This document shows positions 37,883 through 48,558 of a stretch of 64,000 nucleotides of DNA, in pieces (position 1 is the first letter of the stretch; every line of letters begins with the position of its first letter). This DNA comes from Chrysemys picta bellii (taxonomy: Eukaryota > Chordata > Testudines > Emydidae), in contig NC_088795.1 in NCBI RefSeq assembly GCF_011386835.1, positions 117,383,434 through 117,447,433 of the forward strand, read 5' to 3'. The translations under genes were made by a program, and so were the position numbers. The notes below the pieces were generated by a model. The model saw only the letters and a program-made list of their open reading frames with translations. It had not been told where the DNA came from and ran no database searches.

Positions 37883-38233
37883 GACTGAGTGGACTCGTAG
37901 GCTCTAAAGTTTTCCATTGTTTTATTTTTGAATGCAGGGTTTTTTTAATACATAATTCTACATTTGTAAGTTTAACTTTCATAAGGAGATTGCACTACAA
38001 TACTTGTATGAGGTGAATGGAAAAATGCTATTTCTTTTGTTTTTTACAGTGCACATATTTATAATAAAAATAAATATAAAGTGAGCACTGTACACTTTGT
38101 ATTGTCTAGTAATTAAAATCAATATATTTGAAAATGTAGAAAACATCCAAAAATATTTAAATAAATAGTATTCTATATTGTTTAACAGCATAATTGGTCA
38201 TGTGATTAATTTTTTAATTGCTTGACAACCCTA

Positions 38234-39240
38234 ATTCTATGCCTTTATACTAGAGAAGGCAAGATCAAATAAATGTGCCTTGTACTTGGAGTGGAAAGTA
38301 GTAAGGTTTGTGATGGTCCTTAGTTCCTGGGTGATTTCCTTCCACAGTCTCGGACCATCTTTCGAAAAGGTTCTGTCTCCCACACAGATGAGCTTTACTT
38401 TTATTGTTGAGAGTGCACACATTTCTGTAAATTAAGTGTGCCCACATACAAAATCCTGCTTACTTGCCTGCACAGATTATGCATACTTTCTTTGCATCTG
38501 TGAGCAACCCACTAATTATACTGGTCAATTTGTGTGCACACACATTGAGACTTACTAAGAGGGGAAAAGGGGCAGGAGGGAAGATGGTAAGAGTTAAACA
38601 GAAGACTACTTTTTCAACAAAAATTACATGCATAAGCCTATGTTGATAACAGGGCCATGTTATGCGTGCAAACAATATAAATCAGATATAGAGTCCCCTT
38701 TGTGTATATACTTTACTAATTAAAAATAATATTCTGCTCCTAGATTTGAAATACACATTTGTATAGTACATGTTTTAACTGGATCCCAATATGGAACTCC
38801 CACTGACCTGAGTTGGAATTATGCTTAGTTATTTCATGGAGAATATGCCCTAGAGACCCACATTGCATCTGGGAGCAAAATGTTGCCATAAATAAATCCA
38901 TTCCCCTTCTTTACTCCCTTTTTACAACTTGCAGCAGTGAAAAGTGAGGCATATCTTTTTCACAACTACAACCATGTAAATCCTCCTAATTCACACATGT
39001 GGAAGGGTGCAAATCTCAGACTGTTGTGGAAATCTTACTTCTGAATTTATTTATTTCTGTGCATTGGAAATCTCACCCATGTTGTTACTTAAATATACGT
39101 TAATGCTGAAGAATTAGCTTTTGTTCTTTGACCTTGTCTATAATGGGGATTTCAGTTAACTGATAATGCTGAGGTCATGGGTTCAAGCCCCATGCTGGCC
39201 ACTCCGTGTCTTGGATGGAGAGGGTGGCTTCTGCCCTTTG
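38234..39240. other. Intergenic DNA
   Basis: No gene is recognised. A 3'-half tRNA-like segment lies at about 39151-39205 (CTGATAATGCTGAGGTCATG, then a GGGTTCAAGCCCC T-arm and CTGGCCA). The anticodon stem does not pair, so it is a decayed relic rather than a tRNA gene. Confidence 0.45.
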
Positions 39241-39420
39241 GGGGAGGGCTAGCTCAGGGGTTTGAGCATTGACCTCCTTAAACCCAGCATTGTGAGTTCA
39301 ATCCTTGAGGGGGGCTACTTAGGGATCTGGGGTGGAATTAGTACTTGGTCCTGCTAGTGAAGGCAGGGGGCTGGACTTGATGACTTTTCAAGGTCCCTTC
39401 CAGTTCTATGAGATAGGACA
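39241..39420 (+). mobile_element. tRNA-derived SINE (Cry I / tortoise Pol III type)
   Basis: The 5' part has a Pol III A-box-like TAGCTCAGGGGTTTGAGC (about 39250) and a B box GAGTTCAATCC (39294-39304). The 3' part (AAGGTCCCTTCCAGTTCTAT) resembles a CR1-type tail. Similar copies lie at 43864 (minus) and 45907 (plus). This SINE architecture is the main pointer to a turtle genome. Confidence 0.82.
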
Positions 39421-39469
39421 TCTCAATGTTTTTGTTTTTTATTTATTTTATTTATCAGAAGCTAGCCAC

Positions 39470-39702
39470 CAGTACAGTTGCACTGGTACAAAACCGTAGC
39501 GTAGACAGAAAAACTGCTATAAACCATGATTTGCACAAGCACAGCTTAGCCTTGCTTGAAATTGGGGTAAGGTGTGTCAGTGGAAATCAGGGTTTACATT
39601 GGTGTGAACGCTCTACACTAGGGTTTTGTACCATTGTAGCTGTATTGATAGTTAAACCCAATGGCCATAATTGCGGCAAATCTCAGTGTAGACAAGGCCT
39701 CC
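39470..39702. mobile_element. Probable Harbinger-type MITE fragment
   Basis: The motifs CGTAGCGTAGACAG, CTCTACACTAGGG and the terminal AGTGTAGACAAGGCC fit the GGCCTTGTCTACACT terminus family. The left boundary is unclear. Confidence 0.4.
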
Positions 39703-41184
39703 ATTTTACAAAGATAGCTTAACCTGAGGTGAGCATGACTGAAGGGAACACTGTTGACTCCATCTCTGACCAACTGTGTGATCTATTTTCTGTTATATAC
39801 CACAAACTAGATACAGATCAGGCTTGTCTCTAACAGGAAAAATATTATAAGGGAAAGAAGAAATTTATTCTTGAAAAATGATATTTGATATAAAAATTAC
39901 AGGAAAACAGTTGCATTGATTTATGTTCTATTGGAATAATTCACCATTTAGCAGATCCGCTAGCCTGTCTGTAAATATAATTGAGCACAATGAAACTTAC
40001 GTAAAGTCTCCCCTGCCAATCCCTGTTCTGTAATTCATTAGCATCAAGTTGCTGGCATAGTATTGAGCTCATTTCAAGTTGGGTTCTTTTTTTAAACAGG
40101 GAAAAGTTTTCCTAGTTATGAACACTAGGGGGCTTGACAGAAGTTTTGGAAGCTTTTATTGAAAGCATTGATATGGAGGGGAGCAGAGAAGGAAGATGGA
40201 GGGTAGGGAAGTGCTGAAACAAAGCGGCTGCTTTGTTAGTGGTGGTGGCTGCTATTAGGACTAATACTTTGATATTGGCACCGTTGACTCTAGGCTTTGC
40301 CACTCACTGGGCCCAATTTCAGTGCCAGATGGATATAAAAGATTTCCCCATCAGTATGGGAGCACCAATGTAAGTGACCATACATAGATATTGCCATGAC
40401 TTTCAATGCTTATAGACCCTGTCTCCTATAGAAATTGAGCAAGTTAGACACAGCTTTTTCCTTATTCAGGTTTCAGGTTTCTCCTTCAGGGGCTTGTAAA
40501 TGTAGAAGAGTTGTTTTTGTTAAATACTAGAAGCAGGCACTATCCTAATGGTGCAGATGTTATATAGCAGATCTGATAGGAAAAACTTTTTTGTTTCTTT
40601 AAATTGTAGGAAAAGATGACAGGGAAACTTCTTAAGATGGTGTTGCTGCAGGGCATGAAAGCCATAAATCCTTAGTCTGGTTCGGTACCATCCATGAGAC
40701 TGCTCGTGTGAGTAAGGTCCTACTAACATGAGCAAGGGGGATAGAGTCAGGCCCTTTCTGACTTGCTCCTATTAAAATTATTTATGTTCCTGTGAGCATT
40801 GACTGAAGTAAGACTTTTCTGTGAATCTGAACATTCAGAAGTCAAATTATCAGAGGAACATGCCATGAGAATTCAGCCAGACAAGGAGTCAGACATCCAT
40901 AGCACTTGATTTGTTTTCCTTCCACTGTATCTCAGGTGTAGGAGAACAAGTGGGAGTGTCTGACTTAGGTCACAGCTATACTTAGCTGGGAACTGAGCTA
41001 TGAAACCATTTAAAGCTATCTTACAGAATTCCATAGCAAAGACATATTTCTCTATTATATTCTATAGGAAGGTTTAATTCTCTATCCAAGTCTATAGGTT
41101 ATTAAAGTAATATTATATCATGAAACATGCATTCTCTACTGAGGACCATTGCACCAGCCACAGTGACCACTGTTGATGGCATCA
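39703..41184. other. Intergenic DNA
   Basis: No gene or well-defined repeat is recognised. Confidence 0.4.
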
Positions 41185-41192
41185 GACCAGGC

Positions 41193-42099
41193 CAGGGGCG
41201 GCAGGTTTGTATACTTTTTGGTGATTCCCAGAATGGGTCCAAGTCCTGACCCCCTGCACCCCACACCTGCCTAAGGCTCTGGGAGGGATTTTGGGTGTGG
41301 GAGGGGTGCGGGCTCTGGGAGGGAGTTTGGGTGCTGGGTGCAGGCTCTCGGCTGGGGCAGGGGGTTGGAGTACAGGAGAGGGTGTGGGTTCTGGGAGGGA
41401 GTTTGGGTGCAGGAGGGGTGAGGGGTAAAGGCTCTGGGAGGAGTTTGGATGCAGGAGGGATGAGGGATCAGGCTCTGGGAGGGAGTATGGGTGAGGGCTC
41501 TAAGCTGGGGCAGGGGTTTGGAGTGCAGGAGGGGGTGTGAGGGGCAGTCTCTGGGAGGGAGTTTGGGTACGGGGTGCGGGCTCTGGGCTGGGGTAGGGGT
41601 TGGGGTGTGGGAAGGGGTGAGGGGTGCAGTGCTTACCTCAGGTGGCTCCCAAAAGCGACCCGCACACCCCTCTGACAGCAGCTCCTAGGCGCGGGACCAA
41701 GGGTCTCTGTGCACCGCTGCCCACAGGCACCTCCCCCACAGCTCCCATTGGCTGCAGTTCCAATGGCAGAGTCAGCGCTTGGGGTAGGGGCAGCATGCAG
41801 AGACACCTGCAGGGACGTGCTGGCTGCTTCCAGGAGTTTCGTGCCGCACAGAGCGAGGGCGGGCAGGAAGCCGCTTTAGCCCCTCTGCGCTGCGGGTGGT
41901 GGCGGTGGGGCCCCCTGGGCCCTTTTAAATCACTTGGGGGTGGCAGGCGGAGCTGGGAGATGCACTGAGGGAGGCACATAGGGGCGGCAGGTGGGGCCAG
42001 GGGAGAGACCTGGCCCCAAACATTGGTGGAGCCGGGCCTCTGTGCTCTGAATATTCCTGGAGCATGGGCACCATGGGTCCATACAACTCGCTGCCCCTG
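41193..42099. mobile_element. hAT-type element with internal G-rich minisatellite
   Basis: The ends CAGGGGCGGC and GCTGCCCCTG are inverted, with a perfect 8-bp TSD GACCAGGC (41185-41192 and 42100-42107). Positions about 41275-41635 consist of imperfect repeats of GGCTCTGGGAGGGAGTTTGG followed by GTGCAGGAGGGG-like spacers. The right half (41640-42040) is GC-rich and non-repetitive. No transposase is recognisable; the frames at 41295-41540 and 41624-41968 are by-products of the repeats. Confidence 0.88.
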
Positions 42100-42289
42100 G
42101 ACCAGGCATCATGTGGTGAAGTTCCTAGACCAGGCTCAATGCTGCAAATCCATGAATTTCTGGGGTTGCTTCATGGACAGCACCAATGAGGGTCAGGGTG
42201 GTCACCCCTTCTTGTGTTGATGGAGCATTTGAGAGCATAGTGCACTGGGATGTTTTTGCCTGTCCTGGCAACATGGCCAAAAAGCATAA

Positions 42290-42810
42290 AACACCACTTT
42301 TGAATATAATGTCAGACTCAAGGTTGGTCAAGAAGTGTTCATTGACCAAGACTTTGCCAGGGACACTGCCCTGCTTGGAGATAAGTCAGATAATTTCAGC
42401 CCCACCCTATAAAGTCTCCAAAATGCCACCTGAACTATGGATTGACCATCTGAGAGCAGAAGTCCCAGGTCCATAACCTAAGAGCTGGGCCACCAGAAAT
42501 CCAAGTGCAGGTGGGGTTGAGTACCATGGAAAGTGTTGACAAGTTAATCTACCTAGGCTGCAAGCAGAGTTCAAATGGTCACAGGAAACCAGATATTCTT
42601 TGAATAGATCTTTCCACCTCCTTCATGGAGTCCAGGTCTCACTTATGGACACAAACATCTTTGCGCTGAGACAAAGTTCAGGATCTATCAAACCTGTGTA
42701 GTACCTGTACTACTGCTATATGGGTCAGAAACCTGACCCCTCTTACAGGCAGATTTGGAGTAGCTAGAGATATTCCATATATGCTCTCAGAGCTAAATCC
42801 TGAGCATGAA
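42290..42810 (+). pseudogene. Decayed non-LTR retrotransposon reverse transcriptase
   Basis: Conceptual translation with interruptions gives FARDTALLGDKSDNFSPTL (a decayed Y/F-A-D-D catalytic block followed by the usual ALL...D segment), then VDKLIYLGCKQSSNG, DLSTSFMESRSHLW and further C-terminal RT-like text. The YLG...SSNG and S.ME.R..LW pattern is typical of the RT C-terminal region of several LINE clades; I cannot assign the clade. Internal stops and frameshifts make it non-functional. The upstream limit is uncertain (possibly from about 42150). Confidence 0.65.
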
Positions 42811-43863
42811 GGGGTTTGACTTTGTGCAAAATGCCATAATCTCACAGAGATATGGACTTCCTTCAATCACTCATTCTATTCAAAAGCATCATATTATAAG
42901 ACTATATTAATTTGTATATAATCTTACTGGTTTGACATCTATTTAATTATTTGTATTATGATAGTACCTACAGATCCCACTCAGGATCCCAGCCCTATTG
43001 TGCTAGGCACTGTCCAAATAAATAAAGACAGTTTCCATCCCCAAGAGTGTGCAATCAAAAATTCTGTACGGTTTTTCCATGAGGGGCTGTTCTGTAATAG
43101 AAAACACAACAGCCTGGGCTAATAAGGAATCTTAAACATAACACTGATTGATAGTGAAGATCTTATACTGTTAGCCATCTTAATTCCCACAAGCTGCCTG
43201 CAGTCCCCTCCATTAGAAGTTCTGGACCTGGATCTGGTTAGCCCAGGAATAGACTAAGGAAAAAAAGAGCTGTATAATTAAATTAGATAACATGACTTGA
43301 ATCACCACTTGGCACCTAGTGTAGGCACAGTTTAACACCTTTACAATCATGTCAGTTGGTCCTGCTGTAACCTGATACTGAAAAACAAAACATCACTGTG
43401 ATACAATACCAAGAAGAAGAAATAAAAAATCTTTACTAATCAAAACACAATGGACTGAATTGATGGAGTTGCACTTTTCATCAATTCTAAATGTGCACCA
43501 TTATTTATAAGTGCTTGAGATATCATTGAGAAAGAAAAAAAATGCTAAGCACTTGGCCAAAATAGAAATAATCTGGCATTCCGAACTGTGTTTCGTAAAG
43601 AAAAGTACAATTGCAAAACTTCAATAAGTTAAAGGCACAACATTTTATTGTGGAAGAGACAGAATTGATTTGGATGTTTCAGCCACTTTCTGCATGACCT
43701 TACCCCCAGTAAAATGTTGTAAGTCTTTTACCTTATTGAAAATTTGGAATTATATTTAACTTTATGAAATGATTTTATATAAAATGTTTTAGAATGCCAG
43801 ATTGTTCCTATATCAGTACTAATACAGACTTCCCTTACCCACAATTGGAAAACACATTTTCCT
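42811..43863. other. Intergenic DNA with an L2-type tail
   Basis: An L2-like tail on the minus strand lies at 42944-43080 (CCCTATTGTGCTAGGCACTG). The rest is A+T-rich with no gene recognised. Confidence 0.5.
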
Positions 43864-44042
43864 ATCTTATCTCCTAGAACTGGAAGGGACTTTGCAGTGT
43901 CATTGAGTCCAGCCCCCTGCCTTTACTAGCAGGACCAAGTACAGATTTTGCCCTAGATCCCTAAGTGGCCCTCTCAAGGATTGAACTCACAACCCTGGGT
44001 TTAGCAGGCCAATACTCAAACCACTGAGCTATCTATCCCCCC
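43864..44042 (-). mobile_element. tRNA-derived SINE (Cry I / tortoise Pol III type)
   Basis: This is the complement of the SINE at 39241: the B-box complement GGATTGAACTC is at about 43978-43988, and the tRNA head complement CCACTGAGCTATCTATCCCC ends near 44042. The CR1-like tail TAGAACTGGAAGGGAC is at the left end. Confidence 0.85.
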
Positions 44043-45506
44043 ATTTGATTTTTTAAACATCAGTTTGAGATGTGCTGTGAGCAGATGATATGTTTGCAAT
44101 CATTTGGAAGTTTTGCCAGCCAAGTCAGTGGGGGTGGGCAGAACAGATCCTCCTAATACCATAACCACACCCCACCAGTGGTAAATTCTCCCTCAGGCAT
44201 TTATATGGCCACCCATTACCATAGCATCTGAACACTTCAGGGTCATTCATGTATTTATCCTTACTCCTGTGAGGTGTGGAAGTATTATTTTCCCATTCTA
44301 CAGATGGGAAACTGAGGCAAAGAATTGTCCAAAGTCACACAGGAAGTCTATAGCCAACCAATGAATTGAACCCAGAGCTCTTGAATTCTATGTTAGCACC
44401 TGAACCCCTGCTCCATCCTTTCTATCTTTCAGTCCCTATAAGGTTCTGCACTTCTCTCTCTTCATTAACATTCCCTCTTTCAAGCCACTGTCTATCTTCC
44501 TTTTGATCTTCAGTTGGGATGGCTTGATTGCTTATGAATGGGATTTTCAAAAGCATACAAGTGATTTAGGCATGAAGCTGGTTGGAAAATAGACTTTTCC
44601 CACTGCACATTTAGACAAAAATGAAGATTTTTGGGGGGTCAATTTTCCATAGAAAAATTTTACTTTGGGCAAACAATCAAAAACTGAAATATTTTGGCCA
44701 GAAATGAAACACGTTGGCTGAAAACTGAAATACTCAGTTCAGAAATGCTGCCATGATGCCTTCTAGGAGTTGGAGTTGTGGTGCCTCATTCTTCTGAATA
44801 GGCGGGGTTCCCTAATTAGACTACATCTCCCATGATGCCTCTCATGGTGAGAGGATGCAATTGCATCAAGGGCATTTCTGGCCCTTGTACATCCTGGGGG
44901 TGTGTAGCCCAACCAATAGAGAGCTTGCCATGTTGTGTCAAGGAAATCTGAATCAAAATATTTTGGTTTCCAGGCTTTGAGTTTTTGGACAAAGCCACAA
45001 TTTTCTGTTGAAAGCAGAGACTTTCCGTATAAGATTTTGTTTAATCAAGAACCCAATTTTCAATCAAAACACAGATGGAAAATTTTTGAACAGCTCTGCT
45101 AAGCATCAGAACTCCCCTAGATTTGAATTAATGGGACATATGCGCTTAAATAACAGAGGAACTTTTGAAAATCCCTCGGTACAGTCTGAGCACACTAATT
45201 TGCAGGCTCACTTGGGCCTAAAGTGATGGATAACCTCATGCTGGCCCTCTACATGGGGAAAATATGACCCCTACAGAAGCTCAGGAGCATAATTCACTTC
45301 TACTGTGGTCAGGGAAGCTTATCCATAAAGAACATTATTAGTAAACAGAAGGTCATAAGAATTTGCTGTGAGAGAGTTCTGTTGAAACTGTTGCCATTAT
45401 CTGCCCCAAGATTTTAGGCCAAATGCATCCTTTCTATTGCAAACAGGAGCACAAAGATGTGTAGAAGATCTGACATTTGAAAATGATGATGCCTGGAAAT
45501 GATGTG
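44043..45506. other. Intergenic DNA with a MIR fossil
   Basis: A minus-strand MIR-type fragment lies at about 44280-44400 (CCCATTCTACAGATGGGAAA, AAAGTCACACAGGAAG). The rest shows no identifiable gene. Confidence 0.5.
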
Positions 45507-46444
45507 TGTGACAGGGTGTACCAGGCCCTTTGAGGCCCCCTGCTGGAGGCCTCACGGTCCTGACGCACCCTGCACCAGGAAAAGGAGCAGTCAAGTTAGG
45601 TCCTCCAGGCCTGTCTAGAAAGGCTGCAGGGAAACAGCCAATCAGAGTGAAGCAGGCTCAGATAAAAGGACCTGCAGGGGCTAAGCAGGCCAGTTCCTGG
45701 TGGGGACCAGAGGAGTGAGGAAGGTACTTTGAACCTGAGGTAAAGGTGAAGAGGCTATATGGGAAGTGGCCTAGGGAATAGCAGCAACAACTATTACAGG
45801 AAGCAGCACATGGCTGCTATTTATAGGGTCCCTGGGTTTGGACCTGGAGTAGTGGGCTGGCCTAGGTCCCCCGCACTGGCCACAGGCAGAGTGGCCTAAT
45901 CCCTGAGAAGAGGATAGCTCAGTGGTTTGAGCATTGGCTTGCTAAACCCAGGGTTGTGAGTTTAATCCTTGAGGGCCATTTAGGGATCTGGGGCAAAAAA
46001 TCTGTCAGGGATGGTACTTGGTCCTGCTGTGAAGGCAGGGGACTAGACTCAATGACCTTTCAAGGTCCCTTCCAGTTCTATGAGATAGGCATATCTCCAT
46101 ATTAAAAACAATTAGAGATTCAAATGAAGGGCAGGACTTAAAGATCCTCCAGGGAGAAAGCCCTGGTGATACTGCTCTGTACCAGGGCAGACATGGACTT
46201 AAAGCTGGCTGAGAACTGAGCCCAAAGACTGGGCTAAAGATACCAACAAGGGCACGTGATAGGCCCTGTTGGACTCTTGTTATCCTGGAAGGGGTTTGTT
46301 TGTTACTGTGTGTGACTTGCCAGGAGGGCTGAACCACTGAAGACCTGCCTGACAGAAGCAACAGCTGACGGGGGTGTGTACTGGGAGCAAAAAGAGTGAC
46401 TGCAGGTTCACATCCAACCAACAGGAGATGCTCAAGATGTCACA
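45507..46444 (+). mobile_element. Solo LTR carrying a SINE insertion
   Basis: The termini are TGTGACAGGG and ATGTCACA, with an approximate 5-bp TSD (ATGTG/GTGTG). A CCAAT at 45638-45642 and GATAAAAGG at 45661 form a plausible LTR promoter. The element is related by its ends to the LTRs at 8289 and 62244 and is interrupted by a tRNA SINE at 45907-46102. No internal retroelement genes are present. Confidence 0.7.
45907..46102 (+). mobile_element. tRNA-derived SINE inside a solo LTR
   Basis: The A box GATAGCTCAGTGGTTTGAGC, B box GAGTTTAATCC (one change from GAGTTCAATCC) and CR1-like tail AAGGTCCCTTCCAGTTCTAT appear in that order. Insertion in the LTR dates it as younger than the LTR. Confidence 0.82.
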
Positions 46445-47311
46445 GTGTGGAATGGCTATTAAACAGATCTGAAAATCCAGACATCACTTTCACTACAATT
46501 TTAAGATTAAAAATCCAAGAGTGAGTTTAGGATGAAAGGACAGTGTAAAATGTATCTTACTTTTATTTGCCAGATGGTTAAAAAGAGAAGTAAGAACAGT
46601 ATCCATTAGCAAAGGAAAAAACATTAATTGTATAGCCCTTCTGCTAGGTGGAGTCGGCAGCATCAAGGGCTTGGTTCAATATCCAGGGTTCCCTTTTAAG
46701 AATACAACACAGAATTGGCTCAAGCCCCAACCCCGTAATCTGGGAAAATTAAACACCACCCTTGGGCACCTCTAAGAGGCAATACACCCCTCTCTTGCAA
46801 GCACTGAGTCTATGTATAGCAGAGAGAACTCTTATTAGGAGGGGAAGGAACTCAGTATTTTGGGAAAACACCAGAACTATGATTCGAGCACATCTGACCA
46901 TAAGCAAAACTCCTCCCTAGAGTACATTGGGCAGTACCCTTGGTCCCTGTTGCTCACTTTGAGGTGTGAAAGTCTGACAAATAAATGTCCCTTTAACACA
47001 CCACTCCCCTCTCCCTCCACTGCACCCCACTCAAGGTGCTCTCCTTGGTCAGTGAAGACCCAGAGTGCAGAGGTGTGCTCATGTGAGCTCCCCTCTCTCC
47101 TGGGGGAGCGTGGGAGAGAACGTTGAGCAATGCCTCCTCTCCTGCTGCCACCATTGCAACTGGCTCACATTTGCTGCCATTCAGTCTGCATCGCTGCCGT
47201 GCCGTTGTCCACTCTGCTGCTGTCGTTAGTCGTCCACCTGATCGCTCTGTCATCTGCTCTGCTACTGCTGGCCCTGCACCATCACTTTCTGCTGCCACCT
47301 GTCTCTCTACT
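46445..47311. other. Intergenic DNA
   Basis: No gene is recognised. A repeat-like CTGCTGC/GCCACC-rich patch (about 47130-47300) contains the insertion at 47312. The minus-strand frame at 46993-47424 crosses this patch and that insertion and shows no domain. Confidence 0.4.
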
Positions 47312-47486
47312 TTCAGAGTAGCAGCCGTGTTAGTCTGTATCCGCAAAAAGAACAGGAGTACTTGTGGCACCTTAGAGACTAACAAATTTATTAGATGCAC
47401 CTGTAGAAGTGGGCTGTAGCCCACGAAAGCTTATGATCTAATACATTTGTTAGTTTCTAAGGTGCCACAAGTACTCCTGTTCTTTT
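47312..47486. mobile_element. Short palindromic repeat, 12-bp TSD
   Basis: Flanked by a perfect 12-bp duplication TGTCTCTCTACT (47300-47311 and 47487-47498). The left arm begins TTCAGAGTAGCAGCCGTGTT and reaches ACAAATTTATTAGA. The right arm holds AGTGGGCTGTAGCCCACGAA, a perfect stem II plus GAAA, and ends ACTCCTGTTCTTTTTG. The arms are unequal, showing that truncation and inversion happened before or during insertion. Confidence 0.85.
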
Positions 47487-47537
47487 TGTCTCTCTACTGC
47501 AACCTCTGCAAGTTGGTCTCTTGAGGTTCCACCCAGC

Positions 47538-48099
47538 CAGGGCCGGCTCTAGCTTTTTTGCTGCCCCAAGCAGCAAAAAAAAGCGCCGCCCCCCCAACCG
47601 AGCGCCGTGCCGCTGGAACCCCCCCCAGAGCGCCGCCCCCCCGCCGAGCGCCAGAGCCTACCCCCCCGCCGTGCCGAGCGCCGCCGGACCACCCCCCCCA
47701 CCGCCGAGCCCCGCGCTGCCCCCCCCGAGCCCGTCCCCCGCCGAGCGTCGCGCATAGGAGCCCGCCCCCCCCGCCGTGCCGAGCGCTGCCGGACCCCCCC
47801 CCCAGCGCCGAGCCCCGCGCTGCCCCCCCTGCCGGAGCCTGAGCCCGAGCGCCGCCGGAACCCCCCCCCCCAGAGCGCTGCGCGCTGGAGCCCGCCCCCC
47901 CGCTGTGCCAAGCGCCGCCGGACCCCCCCCCAGCACCGAGCCCCACGCTGCCCCCCCCGCCGGAGCCCGCCCCCCGCCGAGCGCCGCGCCGCCGGAGCGC
48001 CCACCCACGCAGAATGCCGCGCCGCGCTCCCCCCGCCGCCCCTTACCAGGTGCCGCCCCAAGCATGTGCTTGGGTGCCTGGTGCCTGGAGCCGGCCCTG
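47538..48099. mobile_element. hAT-type MITE with extremely GC-rich repeats
   Basis: The termini CAGGGCCGGCTCTAG and TGGAGCCGGCCCTG are inverted, with a perfect 8-bp TSD CACCCAGC (47530-47537 and 48100-48107). The interior from about 47580 to 48040 is built of imperfect units like GCCGAGCGCCGC and CCCCCCCC, making long open frames in several phases on both strands. These are compositional artefacts, with proline/arginine or glycine/alanine-rich translations. A diverged relative lies at 61766. Confidence 0.9.
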
Positions 48100-48558
48100 C
48101 ACCCAGCTCTGTGATTTCAGCAGCTCCTGGGGGAAGCTCAGTGCTAGTGCAGCCTGTGCGGTCTCTCTCACAGAAATGCTGTCCCCCAGCAAGGCTTAGC
48201 ACTTGGACCTGACTGTCAGTGGTTTCAGCTCTTGTAATCACTTGACTAACAAAGATTCTCAGTTGAGTCTAATCAGCTCTGTCTTTAAACAGTGGAGAGG
48301 GGCAGTGGGCAGGTCAAATGGTGCCTATGACTCTTAGGCAGAGCCCACACCACCAGCTCCCCACCCTCTTTCCCCTCCCCTGCTTAGTGAGTTCAGTTGA
48401 GGTGACCTCCTCAACCGGAACAGGTTAAGTACAGTCCTGCTTCCCTTTACTCATATGGGAAGGATAACATTTCATTACCCCACATTCAAATTTTTTTTTT
48501 TATTTAAGCTAATGTTAAAATTATCTAATACACAGGTTAAGGAAACAGTGTCTACACA
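48100..48558. other. Intergenic DNA
   Basis: No gene or repeat with clear ends is recognised. Confidence 0.4.

Larger units (their letters stand above)
35295..38233 (+). mobile_element. Foldback hAT transposon with nested insertions
   Basis: The ends TAGGGCTGTCAATTAATC and TTGACAACCCTA are inverted. The flank ATTGCTAT (35287-35294) matches ATTCTAT after 38233 with one base lost, consistent with an 8-bp hAT TSD. The left arm (35295-35733, 36030-36163, 37127-about 37210) is an inverted copy of the right arm (about 37640-38233), including sequence from the transposase C terminus. The arms are therefore about 600 bp around a unique centre. Insertions at 35734-36029 and 36164-37126 interrupt the left arm. 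Confidence 0.85.

Noticed and set aside
39241..39420. A genuine tRNA gene
   Set aside because: A and B boxes are present, but the unit continues into a CR1-like tail and recurs elsewhere, so it is a SINE.
41295..41968. Glycine-rich frames with a repeating VWVLGAG-like pattern
   Set aside because: They are the translation of a G-rich minisatellite inside a hAT element.
47549..48241. Several 100-230 codon frames on both strands
   Set aside because: They arise from C-run and GCCGAGCGCC repeats inside a hAT MITE with a perfect 8-bp TSD; composition explains them.
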